From the NCBI GenBank assembly GCA_963693365.1, contig CAVNZM010000013.1:1674001-1738000 (forward strand): a stretch of DNA of 64,000 nt, in the 5' to 3' direction. Below, piece by piece: positions 48,368 through 64,000 of the stretch. The position numbers and the translations under genes were made by a program. Every line of letters begins with the position of its first letter. Positions within the stretch are counted from its first letter, which is position 1. The DNA comes from Amoebidium appalachense. Its lineage: Eukaryota > Ichthyosporea. The notes under the pieces were generated by a model. The model ran no database searches. It was not told where the DNA came from and saw nothing but the letters and a program-made list of their open reading frames with translations.

Positions 48368-49166
48368 GGGGAGAGGGGGTGAAGTAAGGGGGCAAGAGGG
48401 GGTGGGACATTCGGTAGAAAAGAATAGGTGGAATGTTTAGCAAAAGAGGTGCTGGGGATTCGGCAGAGAAGGAGGGGGTGGGAGGGCCAGATGTGAAGGG
48501 CTGGTGAGTGGGGTACTAGTAAGATCGGGCGGGAGGTGGGGTGGTACTCTGAAGCCGGAGGGAACAAGAGGAGTACCCGCGGCGCGCGGGGGGGGGGGGG
48601 GGGGGGGGGGGGGGGACACGTACGTGCAGGGGTCATGGTGAGGTACTCTGGCCACGAGAGATTGCGCACGATGGGGGTGGGCTGTGTGCCGGGGTGGCAG
48701 GCATTTGCGCTGATGTGGAGGCCCAGCTCGTGCATGCGGGCAGTGAGTTGCTGTGCAAACAGTACCATGGCCGATTTGCTGCGCCCATAGCCCAGCCACC
48801 GCCCAATTGGCCCACCGCGGTACCACGTGTTCTGTGGGAAAATGGATGGGACATGCGATGAGCATGTGGAATGCAGCAAACGGGGTGTTGGAAACCATAT
48901 GGCAGAATGCTCTATCTCCCTCCCCCCCCCCCTCCCCCCTCCCCACCTCCCCATATATCCAGGTCGCGCCTGCAAGATTCCCCCCCCCCCCCCCCACCCC
49001 CACCCCCCACCCCACCCTCCTCCCCCCCCTCCCCCCCCATTTCCTATCCCGGACCCAAGTTGGCCCCTCCATTTATCTACCCTCTTTCCTCCCCTGAACC
49101 GGCTCCATTCATCATAGTCTCCCTCTTCTATCTTTGCTGGCCGCATCAACCGGGCCACCCAAACCA

Positions 49167-49205
<39 letters not shown>

Positions 49206-50164
49206 ACAAAAAAAGCCCCCTTTCCTCCCACCCTACCCTCACTCCTCCTTCCCGGCCTCCCCTCCCTCCCTCCCTTCTCCAACTTCTTTTCCTACCTGTA
49301 GTGCTCCTCCCACACATTTCCACCCTCCATCCGATTTCCACACATTTTCAAGACTACATCTACGTAAAGAATCAGCACCATTACCCCCCCCCCCCCCCCC
49401 CCCCCCTCCCCCTCCCCCCCCCCCCCCCCCCCCCCCCCCGGCGCCCCCCGCGCGCCCCAACCACCCACCTTTCCGTTGATGTCATTGATGTCGGGTGCTC
49501 CAAGATGGTGGGCGATGGAAGCCACCAGAACGACCCGGGAGGGCTGAGCCTCGACCAATCGGGGCACGAGCAGTGACGTCAGCAAGAAGTGGCCCAGGTG
49601 GTGGGTCTGGAACTGCGACTCGAACCCGTCCTCTGTCTCCTGGTAGGGCACGGCAAACACACCTGCATGGGGGGTATGTATAATTAGTCATTGCCACTTG
49701 AGTCAACGCTAATCACGAGTCAGTGAGTGCTATTAAAATATGATGCTGTTAAATACTAATTAGGATCAAGTTCAAGCTGGATAGCAAATACACTTGCACG
49801 GCCAGGGACGGGACGGAGGGAAAGAGGGAGGGAAGGAGGGAAAGAGGGAAGGAGGGAGGGAAGGAGGGAAAGAGGGAAGGAGGGAGGGAGGGAGGAAGGG
49901 AGGGGAGGGGGGAGGGGGGGAGGGGGGAGGGAGAGAGGGGGGGGGGGGGGGGGGGGGGGGGAGGAGGCAGTGGATACAAAATGTTGAAGCAGAAAACTTA
50001 CTCAGTCAGATAGGCTACACCAACAGGTATTCATGTATCACTCCTTTAAACTAGAGCTAACACAAGTGTTTATTGTTTAGAGTTATTGTAGATGTAGTGG
50101 GAATGCCCAAGAGTGATATCATCAGAACGTAATTTGTACCCAATGTATTCAAATATTTGAGGGG

Positions 50165-50201
<37 letters not shown>

Positions 50202-51377
50202 GGAGGGGGGGGGGGAGGGGGGGGGGGGGGGGGGGGATTGGATACGGACCAGCGTTGCAGACAAGCACGTGGATTGGGCCACCGGATTGGTTGATTTCGT
50301 GGGCACACTGGCGCACGGACCGCAGGCTGCACAGGTCCAAGGCCACACACCGCACACTGCCCCCATGCCCCATTGCTCGCAGCTGATTGGCCCACGCCTC
50401 CATGGGCTCAGGGCTGCGGCCAGCAAGGATGATGTTTGCTCCAAGGCCATACAGCACACGGGTCATCTCTCTGCCGATGCCTGAATTTGAAGGTTATCTC
50501 AGTGTTGTTATACTTTATTTTTTCAATCAAATTTTTGTTTATTTTTGATTTATTTCAAGTTTATTTTTATTTTAATTCTATTCTAATTTTATTTTATTTG
50601 TGGGGGGGGGGGGGGGGGGACGAAGGGGGGTTTTGAAATGGGCCTTTTTGTTGCCTCTAGCCGTTGTTATCATACGTTGAATGTAGAAGTGTGCACTTTT
50701 GTCAACCTCTACCGTTTATCTGTTCATAACTAATGAAATTTAAGTCTTACCTCCACTTGTCTTTTGTCATGCCATCGTGGCTAAAATTCTTACGTTCTAT
50801 GTTTGTGTGTTTTTGCCGCTGGGCAGAACGCTGGGGAGAGATCCGGAGGAGAGAGAGGGAGGGAGGGAGGGAGGGAGGGAGGGATGGAGGGATGGATGGA
50901 GGGAGGGAGGGAGGGAGGGAGGGAGGGAGGGAGGGAGGGAGGGAGGGGGTTGAGGGAGGGTGAAAGGGAGGGATGGAGGGAGGGAGGGAGGGAGGGTTAA
51001 AGGGAGGGACGGAAGGAGGGAGGGAGGGAGGGAGGGAGGGATGGTGGCCCAAGGTAGGGCGGGTGTTTGGGGCAGGGGGAGGGGGAGGGAGGGGCGGAGG
51101 GGGGAGGGAAGGGGGGGGAGGGGGGGGGAGGATGAAAAGGGGGAGGGCGGGGGGGCACCCCTTGGGCAGGAGGGTGAGGGTGAAGGGGTAAGGGGGGGGG
51201 GGAGGGGGGGGGATACACACCCGAGTAGCCACCGGTGACCATCACAGTCTTGCCCCGCATGTCCACACCCTCCCTCCCAGCCACGTCATCAGCAGTCGTG
51301 GCCCAATCATAGCCGTTGCTGCGCTGGCTCAGATCAAAGTTGACCAGTTTGTTGGTAATGCGCCCAAGAAAACTCAT
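47307..51377 (-). CDS. Short-chain dehydrogenase/reductase, retinol dehydrogenase/WWOX type (copy 1)
   Basis: Five exons, in transcription order 51377-51221, 50480-50250, 49662-49469, 48831-48624 and 47545-47307, join in phase (1, 1, 0, 1) to 342 residues. Rossmann-fold landmarks: TGGYSGIGRE (TGxxxGxG cofactor loop), NAG after strand 4, the Ser of VLVASIAHH and the catalytic YGRSK (YxxxK). A segment ahead of the fold, GYDWATTADDV, resembles the YDGSTTA-type lead-in of WWOX and retinol dehydrogenases 11-14. The reaction is probably NADP(H)-dependent alcohol/ketone oxidoreduction on a lipophilic substrate, which I cannot specify. No N-terminal membrane anchor is evident. The gene is head to head with copy 2 and shares all four intron positions. 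Confidence 0.94.
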
Positions 51378-51966
51378 TGTGGCGGTGGTGATGGGTTACT
51401 GAAAGGGTGTAGAATGGGTTAATACGTGACAGTATTAGTAATCTATTAGTAAAGGCTCAAGTTACATGCAATGTAGTGATGGCGGTGGTGGTGGGGGTGG
51501 TGGGGGTGGTGGTGAATGATTCGAAAAGCATAAATTTTTGATAAGGAGGTCATAACAACTCGTGGACGTCGTGATTGTGGTGGTAACGTTGTGGCGGTTC
51601 TTGAACAATGGAAAGGTGCCGTGTGTATGATGTGTACGGCCAAAAATTTTCTCGTGGTGGTTGTGTTGGCCAGGCAGAGGTGGTGGTGGTGGTGGATTGC
51701 AGCAACATATGTAGTAATGTAAATGGGTGAAAAACGAGAAAATGGTGAAGCAATTCCAAGGACTCAAAAAAGGCATTGCATTGAGGGAGGAGGGGAAAAA
51801 AGGAGAGGAGAAAAACAGGAGGAGAGGGGAGAAGAAAGGGGGGGGGGGGGGGGGGGGGGGGGGGGGAGACAACAGGGAGAAGAACTTGTACAAGAAAGGA
51901 AATGGCGGCTTAAAGGGCCGCGGACAGTGTGGCCACAACCCAGCACTTTTTGGTAGGGGGCAGAGT

Positions 51967-51999
<33 letters not shown>

Positions 52000-52249
52000 A
52001 GGTGAGGAAGAATATGGCTAGGGATATGCTGGCACGAAGTTTCTGCACAAATGGAAAGCGCACAGGCAAGGCAAGATTTTCGTGTGTGCGAGTGCCTCTC
52101 TCTGTGCCTGTGGGTGGGTGGGTATGCGTGTGTGCGTGGGTGCGTGGGTGGGTGTGCGTGTGTGCGTGTGTATGTGTGCGTGTGCGTGTGTGCGTGTGTG
52201 TGTTGGGGGGGGGGGGGGGGGGGGGGAGGCGGGAGGTCAGCGGGTGGGT

Positions 52250-52321
<72 letters not shown>

Positions 52322-54256
52322 GTGAGTGGGTGTAGGGGGGGGGGGGGGGGGGAGGGAGATAATGTTTGTACCTTAGGTTTATATTTTGTGGCGTACGAGA
52401 GGACTATCGGATTATCACCACAGATGACGTGAGGAGAGAAAAAATGAGAACGAACTTTACCAAAACGACCTGAAAAACTGCCGGAAACAAGCTTGTAATG
52501 CAGCTGTACTATGTTTGTAGCACAGTTAGCTTTTATCCGGTCCACCCATCATCTCCCATCAGCAAAAACCATTCTAAAAGGATATAGGTAGGCGGACGGG
52601 GTAAAGTTTAACGGTTTCTGTTTCGTTATCATGTTTATCATACTATTAGCTATCAATTACGCCGTGAACATAGAACGACTTCATGTGTTTGTCATGTTTG
52701 TTCATCAATTGTACATTTTACAGAAAAGTAAAAGCTTCATCGGGCTCACGTTCGTTCCTGGTTCAAAAACATCGACAGAAGTTTTCGTTTTACGTGCACA
52801 CGTGTTGGTAGACTCGAATTTGCTGACTATGTGACAACTACAACGACATGCCCAGTGTGTCTGTATCATGTCTATTTCTCAAGCACCTGCCAAAAATACC
52901 TTTATATCTTGACCAAGCTAAGGTGTGTGCTTTTGTCTGTTTACAGAAGGGGGAAAAAAAAAAGGAAAAAAAAAAAAAAAGAAAAAGATAAAACAATCGA
53001 TAGAAACAAACAAACAAAAACCATATAACTAGTAGTCAATAATGATTTCTTTTCGACAATTATTAATTCACATGTACATGGCACCTGTGAGTCTCATTTC
53101 AAAACAAAAGGAACAACAACTGCACCGGTCTCAGCTGTAAATCACGTGTCGGCTCAAAGTTCCCACGCTCCAACAAAATGCGGTTCTGAGTCACGGGTCC
53201 CCAACATTTGGGGCTGTGGGAATTGTGACACGTGCAACTGGCACGCCACTATTTTTGACACGTGACGGGTGACGGATTGTTCTAGAAAAGGCCTATTTCT
53301 ATTTGAGTCGGGGGCCGGACCCAAGAACCAAAAACCGAAACCAAAGCCAAAACAAAAAAAGAAAAGAAAAAAAAAGAAAAGAAAAGACAAAGAAAAAAAG
53401 AAGAAAAGAAAAGAACCAAAAAGATATGAAGAAAGTAGCTTACCGGGCTGGCTTTGACACTTTGTTGGGTGATCACAGGGCAAAAGCTGAGTATCGTGTC
53501 GGGTGACTGACAAAATTTGCCCGTAAACGTGCCACGGGAAATGGGGTAGACCATGCACATGCAGTGATGTGTCCTGTTTGAATCTACCTTGGGTGTGAGT
53601 GTGGAGTAAAATGGGTGAGTAAAACTGAATGTGTTGTGTTTGACAAAACGACAAATTCGTTCGATTGAAACGTTAACTGTACTTAGTTTTTGCTAGGGCG
53701 AGTTTCTTTGTCTTCTGTAAGTTACCCAGACAGTGTCTTATTACATCCCCTAAAGGTCGGTTCAAGTAGCGGCTGTGTATATACGTATTGACTTTCAACA
53801 AAGTATCTAGAAGGTAGATTTCAGTGGTTATTCTCTGTGAGCATTTCACTTCGTTACAGGTAGCACACTTGGGTTAACTGTGTCTTGGTGTGTTCGCATC
53901 TGTCTGTTTGCCTCGGTTTGGATGCCTGTGTGCGTGCCTGCCTTGAGCTCTCGCCCCTTGTGAATTCATCTGACGTGCTTGCAATAATACTTGGCAACGT
54001 GCATGCAAGCGTACTTTTCAATCTTATGCCTCTTCCCCCCCCCCCCTCATCCCCTCCAGAAAAAAAATAAGAATAAAACTAAATTTGTAATTTTTTGTGA
54101 CACAGTTATTTGTTGGTTCCGTCTGCCTTCACTAGGCTAGACTAAGTGCTGTGCTTTGGACGGGGAGGGAGAGGATAGCGAAGGCGCAAGGAGGGAAGGG
54201 GAGAAGGGGGGGGGGGGGGGGGGGGGAGAAGAGAAGAGGGGGGGAGAGGGGTGGGT

Positions 54257-54287
<31 letters not shown>

Positions 54288-54343
54288 GGGGGGGGGGTGG
54301 CGGGGTGAAGTGTAAGGAACGGGGGATGTGATGAGACACAGAT

Positions 54344-54382
<39 letters not shown>

Positions 54383-54383
54383 T

Positions 54384-54435
<52 letters not shown>

Positions 54436-54621
54436 GGGGGAGGGGGAGAAGGAATGGGATAGGGGGCAGGGGAAGTGGGGAAGTGTATTTTGGGGAGGGG
54501 GGGGGGGGGGGGGGGGGGGGGAAGGGGGGAGGGTTGGAAAGATCAAATTGAAAGAATAACACTTCATACAACTCTATGAAAGAAAAGATAGGGTGACGAC
54601 ATTTCAAATACATCCCCTTCC

Positions 54622-54689
<68 letters not shown>

Positions 54690-54768
54690 AAAAAAAAAAA
54701 AAAAAACCCAACCCACCCACAGACACGTACACTTTATCATCCAACTACACCACGTGCACACCACCAAG
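51378..54768. other. Divergent intergenic region between the two dehydrogenase genes
   Basis: About 3.4 kb between the two start codons, presumably holding both promoters. It has poly(G) at 51838-51866 and 51966-51998, TG tracts at 52085-52204 and 52254-52318, a T-then-G junction at 54349-54434 and a C-then-A junction at 54622-54706, which leads straight into exon 1 of copy 2. 52350-54100 is unique DNA with no recognised gene or TATA pair. Confidence 0.55.
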
Positions 54769-58646
<3,878 letters not shown>

Positions 58647-60036
58647 GACTTTTTTTTTTTTTTTTTGCACTCCCTCTACATCTTTATTTGTAACCTTCCC
58701 TGCGCGTGTGTAGGGGGAAAGGGGGGGGGGGGGGGGGGGGGGGAGGGAGGGGGGGGGGGGGGAGGGGGGAGGGAGGCCCCTTTTTTTTTTTTTTTTTTTT
58801 TTGGCCCTTGGAGGGGGAGAGGGGGGGGGGGGGGGGGAGGGGGGGTAATATATCGTAACCGACTAGTTCTCAAACAACTACTGTCAAGAGGCTTGCCGTT
58901 TTCCCCTTTTCTTCCTTTCTCCTGACCTCACCCGTACTAGGTTGCACCTTTGTGAACGAAAGAATACAAACATCCAGGTCTTTCCCTTCTTTTTGCCCTT
59001 TTTTTTTCGGTTTCTTTTTTTTTTTTTTTTTTTAAACCTTTTTCTTTGTTACCTTGCTGTTATACGTAGATTTAACTTTGTTCGATATGAATTGCAGCAC
59101 CTTGTTTCAAGAAATCTAGCTGTAGCACCTTTCCCCCCATATTTCGGAAAATGAAAATCTCAATGTCGTGTATATTGTACATTTTGTTTGTTGTACGTTA
59201 ACATGATTGTTTCTACACCGGTTTCATTTTTGAAACTATTTTTTATGTTGCATGTTTGGGGACAAGCACCGGCACGTCTCTGCCCTTTTTTTCTTTTTTG
59301 TTTTTTTTTTTGCGGGACCAAATACAGGAGTCTGTGAGGATCGAAACAGAAGAACCTACCTAGAGACGGTTTATAAGAACACAAAAAAAAACCTTTACTC
59401 GGATTCCAGTGTGAGATATCACGAAAGCCTGAATATGAGCATTTAACTTTAAACCTCAGTGCTGTATCGAAGAAAAACAGGCGCTACTACGGTTACAAAG
59501 CACCCCCCCCCCCCCCCTCCCCCCCTCCCTCCCCCCTCCCCCTCCCCCTCCCCCTCCCCCTCCCCCCCTTCATCCTCCCTAACCCCCTTTTCTTACCCAC
59601 ACCTGCAAGCATAGCATGCACACACACATGCTCACACATACTGTGTATGTTTGCCGACCATGGCGCCAAATGTGAAGCATAGGTGAAAGAAGGGCGGAAA
59701 TGGGGGAGGGGAGGGGAGAGGGGGGGAGGAGGGAGGGGATGGGGGGGGGAAGGGGGGGGGGGGGGGGGGGGGGGAAGGTGGGGAAGCGGGGGGAGGGGGG
59801 AGGGGTGGGGGGGGGGAGGACGAGGAGGGGCGGGGTAAGGGGAGTTAGGGAAGGGGAAGTAGGGAGGGGGGAGGGGGGGGGGGGGGGGGGGGGGGAGGGG
59901 AGGTGGAGGAGGAGGAGGGGAAACGGGGGGAAGGAGGGGAGGGGGAGGGGAGGGGGAATTTGCGCATGTGTATGTATGTTTTCACTTCTACGTAAAAAAA
60001 AAAAAAACCGCTTATTCTTTCATTTTGTTTGCTTAA

Positions 60037-60097
<61 letters not shown>

Positions 60098-60183
60098 CCC
60101 CCCCCCCCCCCCCCCCTCCTCTCTCTCTCTTTTTTTTTTTTTTTGGGGGGGGGGGGGGGGGGGGAGGAGGGGGGGGGTGGGGT

Positions 60184-60217
<34 letters not shown>

Positions 60218-61609
60218 CTGTGAGTGGTGTTCGGTGATGTGTGGAAAAGTGTCTGGGTGTATGGGTCTGTGTGTGCGTGTGTAATTTGGATGGGGGGGGA
60301 GGAGGGGGGGAGGGGGGCCACATTCAGCCACTATGGCCACACGTAGGCAGAGATGAGAAGAATCCTTTCTCAATCAGTGAACATTTATGCAATCGGCCGC
60401 ATTAGTATGACAATGTAGCATACTCAGAACACATACGTACATCCGCTATACATATATCACTCATGCATCACCTATCCCCCTTAAATTCACATCCACGCCG
60501 ACTTTGCTAACAAAACTTCTTATTTTCTGCATAGAGGAACACACTTAATAAGTTATTCCAAGAACATTTACCACGGTATTCACCCCCGGAGCCTGCATAC
60601 GGCGCCTCTAGGTCTGTTACGTTTTTACTCGATGCACGGATGCCGTTTGCCTCTCTCTCTCTTCCATGAACGGGGCGCCTCCTTCCAATCCAACCGGTTT
60701 TCCTCGCCATTCTCCGGTTCTGTTTCATCACACTCGTTGCCGGTTTTCCCTTAATTACAGTTTCATATGCATACAGGAGAAATCTAACCGAAGCTCTTAC
60801 ATGCACATATCAAAGTTCACCTCGATTTGGAAGATACAATGAACAACTTACTGTTAAATAAACACGTGTCAATACAAAGTGATGATACATGTACATACCG
60901 TATGGATAAAATTTAAATTATGGAATGGATGTTCTTAAGATTTTACACGATGAATAACACCATGGACAAACAGTTAAAACATTAGCAAAACGGAGATTTA
61001 AATTTCGGCTGTTATATTCACTTTTACAAGTCGAAATGTCTGGTTAATTATCCATTAAGAATACATCCCGTAAAGGGTTTGATATTACAATCATTAGATA
61101 TTTGCATATTAATTTGGACAGTGTGTTTACGAACAAACTTTATGTAAGACGAACAATGCATTAAACACTGGGTAACATACGTTGAAAAAGGATAAATGTG
61201 CTGCATAAATACATTGCATAAGAATGGCAAATTTACACGTTGATTAAACACGTATGATATATAAGCTGGATATTTGATAAGTAGGTCAAATAGATAAGTT
61301 GGATATTTTGCATTAAATAGCCATGCCAGTCGCGATCCTATGCCGCTTAAGTTGCCGACTTCCCATCGATAGGCTACGGTTCCTCTGTTATGGTTGACGT
61401 TAGCGTCAGTAAATTCAAAATTAAAAAGGTTCAACCTTTTATTTTATTTAGATTTAATGTGCTAATGGTCTTAACCTTAATCTTGCAGTAAAATTTTTTT
61501 AAAGTGTAGGTGCGATTGGCGGGGGAAGTGCACAATTTTGTGCGGATGCACCCAGAGGCTTCAAAAAAAAAAAGGTGCTACCCGTTCAGCCCCGGACCTC
61601 CCCCCCCCC

Positions 61610-61642
<33 letters not shown>

Positions 61643-62412
61643 TTCCCCCTGCCCCCCAAAAAAGGGGGAAAAAAAAAACACACAGACACCCCTTTCCCCT
61701 TCCCTCCTCCAACCCCCCCCCTCCCCCCCCCTCCCCCGACCTCTTCCCCCCACCCCTCCCTCACCTTCCTTCAACCTCATCCCACCAACAGGCAAAAAAA
61801 AAAAAAAAAAAAAAAAAAAAGGGTAACAACAGGCGGGTGAATGGGTGGGGTGGGGTGGGGGGGGGGGGGGGGGGGGGGGAGGGGGGGGGGGGGGGACAAG
61901 AGGGGGGAGGGGGGGGGGGGGCACGTCCATCACCATTTGCCACCAACCCACCCACCAAAACCGCCAAAAACCCACACCAAATCACCAAGAGAGCAACACC
62001 ACTCACAGCCACTATAGCAACTATAGGAGAGTTCCCCATCTAGTGAAACATAGCCTGACCTATGTATACAACATGCTCGATTGGCAAAAAAACAAAAATA
62101 ACTCGAGAAACTGTGGGTGTGCGAGCGTATCTTGCCCGTTCCCCCTCTCTTCCATTTTCTTTTTCCATATGTCACTGAATTGCACCCTGCCCAGGCTGCA
62201 AGCAGGGCCCCTCACCCCCTCTTCCCGGAGGCACACACACACGTACGCGCCCGCAAGAACACACGTGCACACGCACACACACAAAAACACACACAACCTA
62301 CGCACCCCCTCCCCCCCCCCCTTCCCCCCCCTCCCCCCCTCCCCCTCCCCCCCCCCCCTCAAAAACACACAAAAAAAAAAACCCACACCTACACCTGCAC
62401 CCTCATCCAGCC

Positions 62413-62443
<31 letters not shown>

Positions 62444-62558
62444 AAAAAAAAAAAAAACAATAAAAAAAACATGCATACACGTGTGTCCGTACCTGCAGCT
62501 GGGGCAGCGTGGGGGTGCGGCAGGTTACGAGCAGAGTTGCTGGGAAGGATTTTGATTT
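58647..62558. other. Spacer right of the dehydrogenase pair
   Basis: Poly(G) blocks at 58720-58850, 59740-59773, 59872-59895 and 60145-60216, a (CT)n tract at 60043-60095, C-rich 59500-59570 and 61600-61750, and an A-run at 61794-61820. The unique AT-rich island at 60320-61500 holds minus-strand frames of 99 and 128 codons that lack any recognisable motif. The 3' continuation of the gene at 62559-63829 could also lie here, around 62060-62490. Confidence 0.5.
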
Positions 62559-62633
62559 TCACCCCCCTGTATTTGCCATGCGGTAAATCCGGTACATCTT
62601 CTCACCCAATAGGAAGTAGTATTGGTCCTGCGT

Positions 62634-62674
<41 letters not shown>

Positions 62675-63616
62675 TCAGCACACACAAAACGGACGCGAAA
62701 ACAATAGGATGTAAAAGATAAGAATTAAACAAAATTTAAAAGTAAAAAATGAAATGAAATAAGAAATGGGGGGCGTTAACCCGATACAATGGAAACAACA
62801 CCCCAATGATCCCCATCCATTCCTGATATGACCAGTCATCTCCCATGCCGAATGTCTTTTACATTTACATCTCCTCAGATATCGAGGATTGATGCCTGTT
62901 TTGCACCGAGACAAGTGGTTGGCGCAAAAAAAGTTAACAATTTAGTGATTGTTGGCCCCAATAGCTTAGCGCATACATGAAAGTCTTGGAAGGTCTGAAT
63001 TTTCGTTATTTGGTATTTCTCATTGAATATCCTGTGAAGCTATCTAAGTGACTATTTCGTTGTGCCTGCGGCGAATGTACTATATATCCATTCTAAGATT
63101 TTTCTGATTCCCCGATCTAAATACTATGATACATAACAAATCTAATAACACTAAACACAACGAACATGAATCCAACGAATCCAATCCATATAGAATGGGG
63201 GGAAAAAGAAGGGGGAGGGGGGAGGGGGGAAGGGAACGTCAGGCCAATTAATGAAAAAAACCTCAATGTCCATACAATATTGATATAAGGCCGAGGGAAT
63301 ATAACATTGAGTGTCACCCTGCCAATACCAAAGACTAGCCTCTGAGCCCCAAGCAGGCAGCGTAAACTCTAAATCAGTCTCTTACGTCCTAACCAAGTCG
63401 GCATTTCTCCATAACTTCATTATATAACTTTTGCACCATTTACAGAGAAAATGGAAGTTGCCCCATACACAGATATGTAGGCAAACTTCGTTCACACACT
63501 CAGCCCGCCTCCCCCCCCCCCCCCCCACACACACACACACGCACACCCTCCCCTTCCCCTTGCCCGCCTGCCCCGTGAATAACGCACGTGCGCGCGCACG
63601 CACACACGCACGCGCG

Positions 63617-63713
<97 letters not shown>

Positions 63714-63829
63714 GGGATTCTGCCACATCATAGAGATGGGACTCCATCTGACGTGCTGCATCGATAAGTTTGGACTCACCAACCACATCAATCTCCGTGC
63801 CGTAAAAACACCCTTTAAGTTTTTCCATG
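62559..63829 (-). CDS. Two exons of an unidentified gene
   Basis: The exon at 63829-63712 begins after the acceptor ACGCGCAG with C-ATG and encodes MEKLKGCFYGTEIDVVGESK then LIDAARQMESHLYDVAESQ, ending CAG|GTGTGT. The exon at 62627-62559 follows a long sense poly(T) tract and TACGCAG and encodes DQYYFLLGEKMYRIYRMANTGG before TGA. The frame joins in phase 0. The TGA follows a G6 run; with one more G the frame would stay open for another 26 codons to a GCAG|GTACGG donor at about 62486, so the stop could be a sequencing indel. The acceptor at the left-hand exon suggests that upstream exons lie beyond the window. The segment is helical and charged. I do not recognise the family; a faint resemblance to the coiled region of p24 cargo receptors is not enough to name it. 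Confidence 0.55.
63623..63711. repeat. (CA)n tract after the exon donor
   Basis: About 44 dinucleotides. In gene sense it is (GT)n beginning at the donor of the exon at 63712-63829, so the donor is the first GT of the array. Confidence 0.95.
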
Positions 63830-63840
63830 CTGCGCGTGGG

Positions 63841-63911
<71 letters not shown>

Positions 63912-63943
63912 TGTGTGTCTGTGCTACATGTGTGAGAATGTGT

Positions 63944-63975
<32 letters not shown>

Positions 63976-64000
63976 CTGTGCTACATGTGTGAGAATGTGT
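63841..64000. repeat. (TG)n tract, two blocks in an imperfect tandem repeat
   Basis: (TG)n at 63841-63911, then a block with GTGCTACATGTGTGAGAATG that occurs twice before the window ends. In gene sense it is (CA)n shortly upstream of the acceptor at 63830. Confidence 0.9.

Noticed and set aside
60507-61434. Minus-strand frames of 99 and 128 codons in the AT-rich island
   Set aside because: No motif, no splice pattern, odd composition; frames of this length are expected by chance there.

Overview
The window is eukaryotic nuclear DNA. Protein-coding genes are cut by introns of 0.56 to 1.6 kb with GT-AG boundaries, two genes encode nuclear-made mitochondrial proteins with presequence-like first exons, and there is a cytosolic-type tRNA-Arg with a Pol III terminator and a chromodomain Ty3/gypsy retrotransposon. 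I cannot place the organism: a protist or early-branching holozoan with long introns fits, but this is a guess. The most striking property is an extreme load of poly(G)/poly(C) runs and (CA)n/(TG)n tracts.

Layout. 1-1488: simple repeats. 1489-2337 (-): one-exon multi-pass membrane protein. 4102-11827 (+): complete chromovirus-like LTR retrotransposon, 609-bp LTRs, 5-bp target duplication, several frame breaks. 13363-13436: tRNA-Arg(ACG). 14522-18633 (-): succinate dehydrogenase cytochrome b subunit, 4 exons. 18634-24230: gene-poor, with a 0.44-kb tandem duplication and a perfect palindrome. 24231-34127 (-): mitochondrial enoyl-CoA hydratase/isomerase-family protein, 8 exons, whose last intron holds two extra exon-like copies of the end of exon 7. 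35861-45693 (+): decayed cluster of F-box/leucine-rich genes. 47307-51377 (-) and 54769-58646 (+): head-to-head pair of short-chain dehydrogenases of the retinol dehydrogenase/WWOX type with identical intron positions. 62559-63829 (-): exons of an unidentified gene.

Themes. (1) Most introns start with a donor followed within a few dozen bases by a sense-strand poly(C) run and end with a sense-strand CA tract directly before the acceptor AG. (2) A short dispersed SINE-like repeat ends in a C run (sometimes C then A); every copy I found lies in the sense direction of its host transcription unit. (3) Recent duplication is common at every scale: exon fragments, splice-site regions, genes and tandem blocks.
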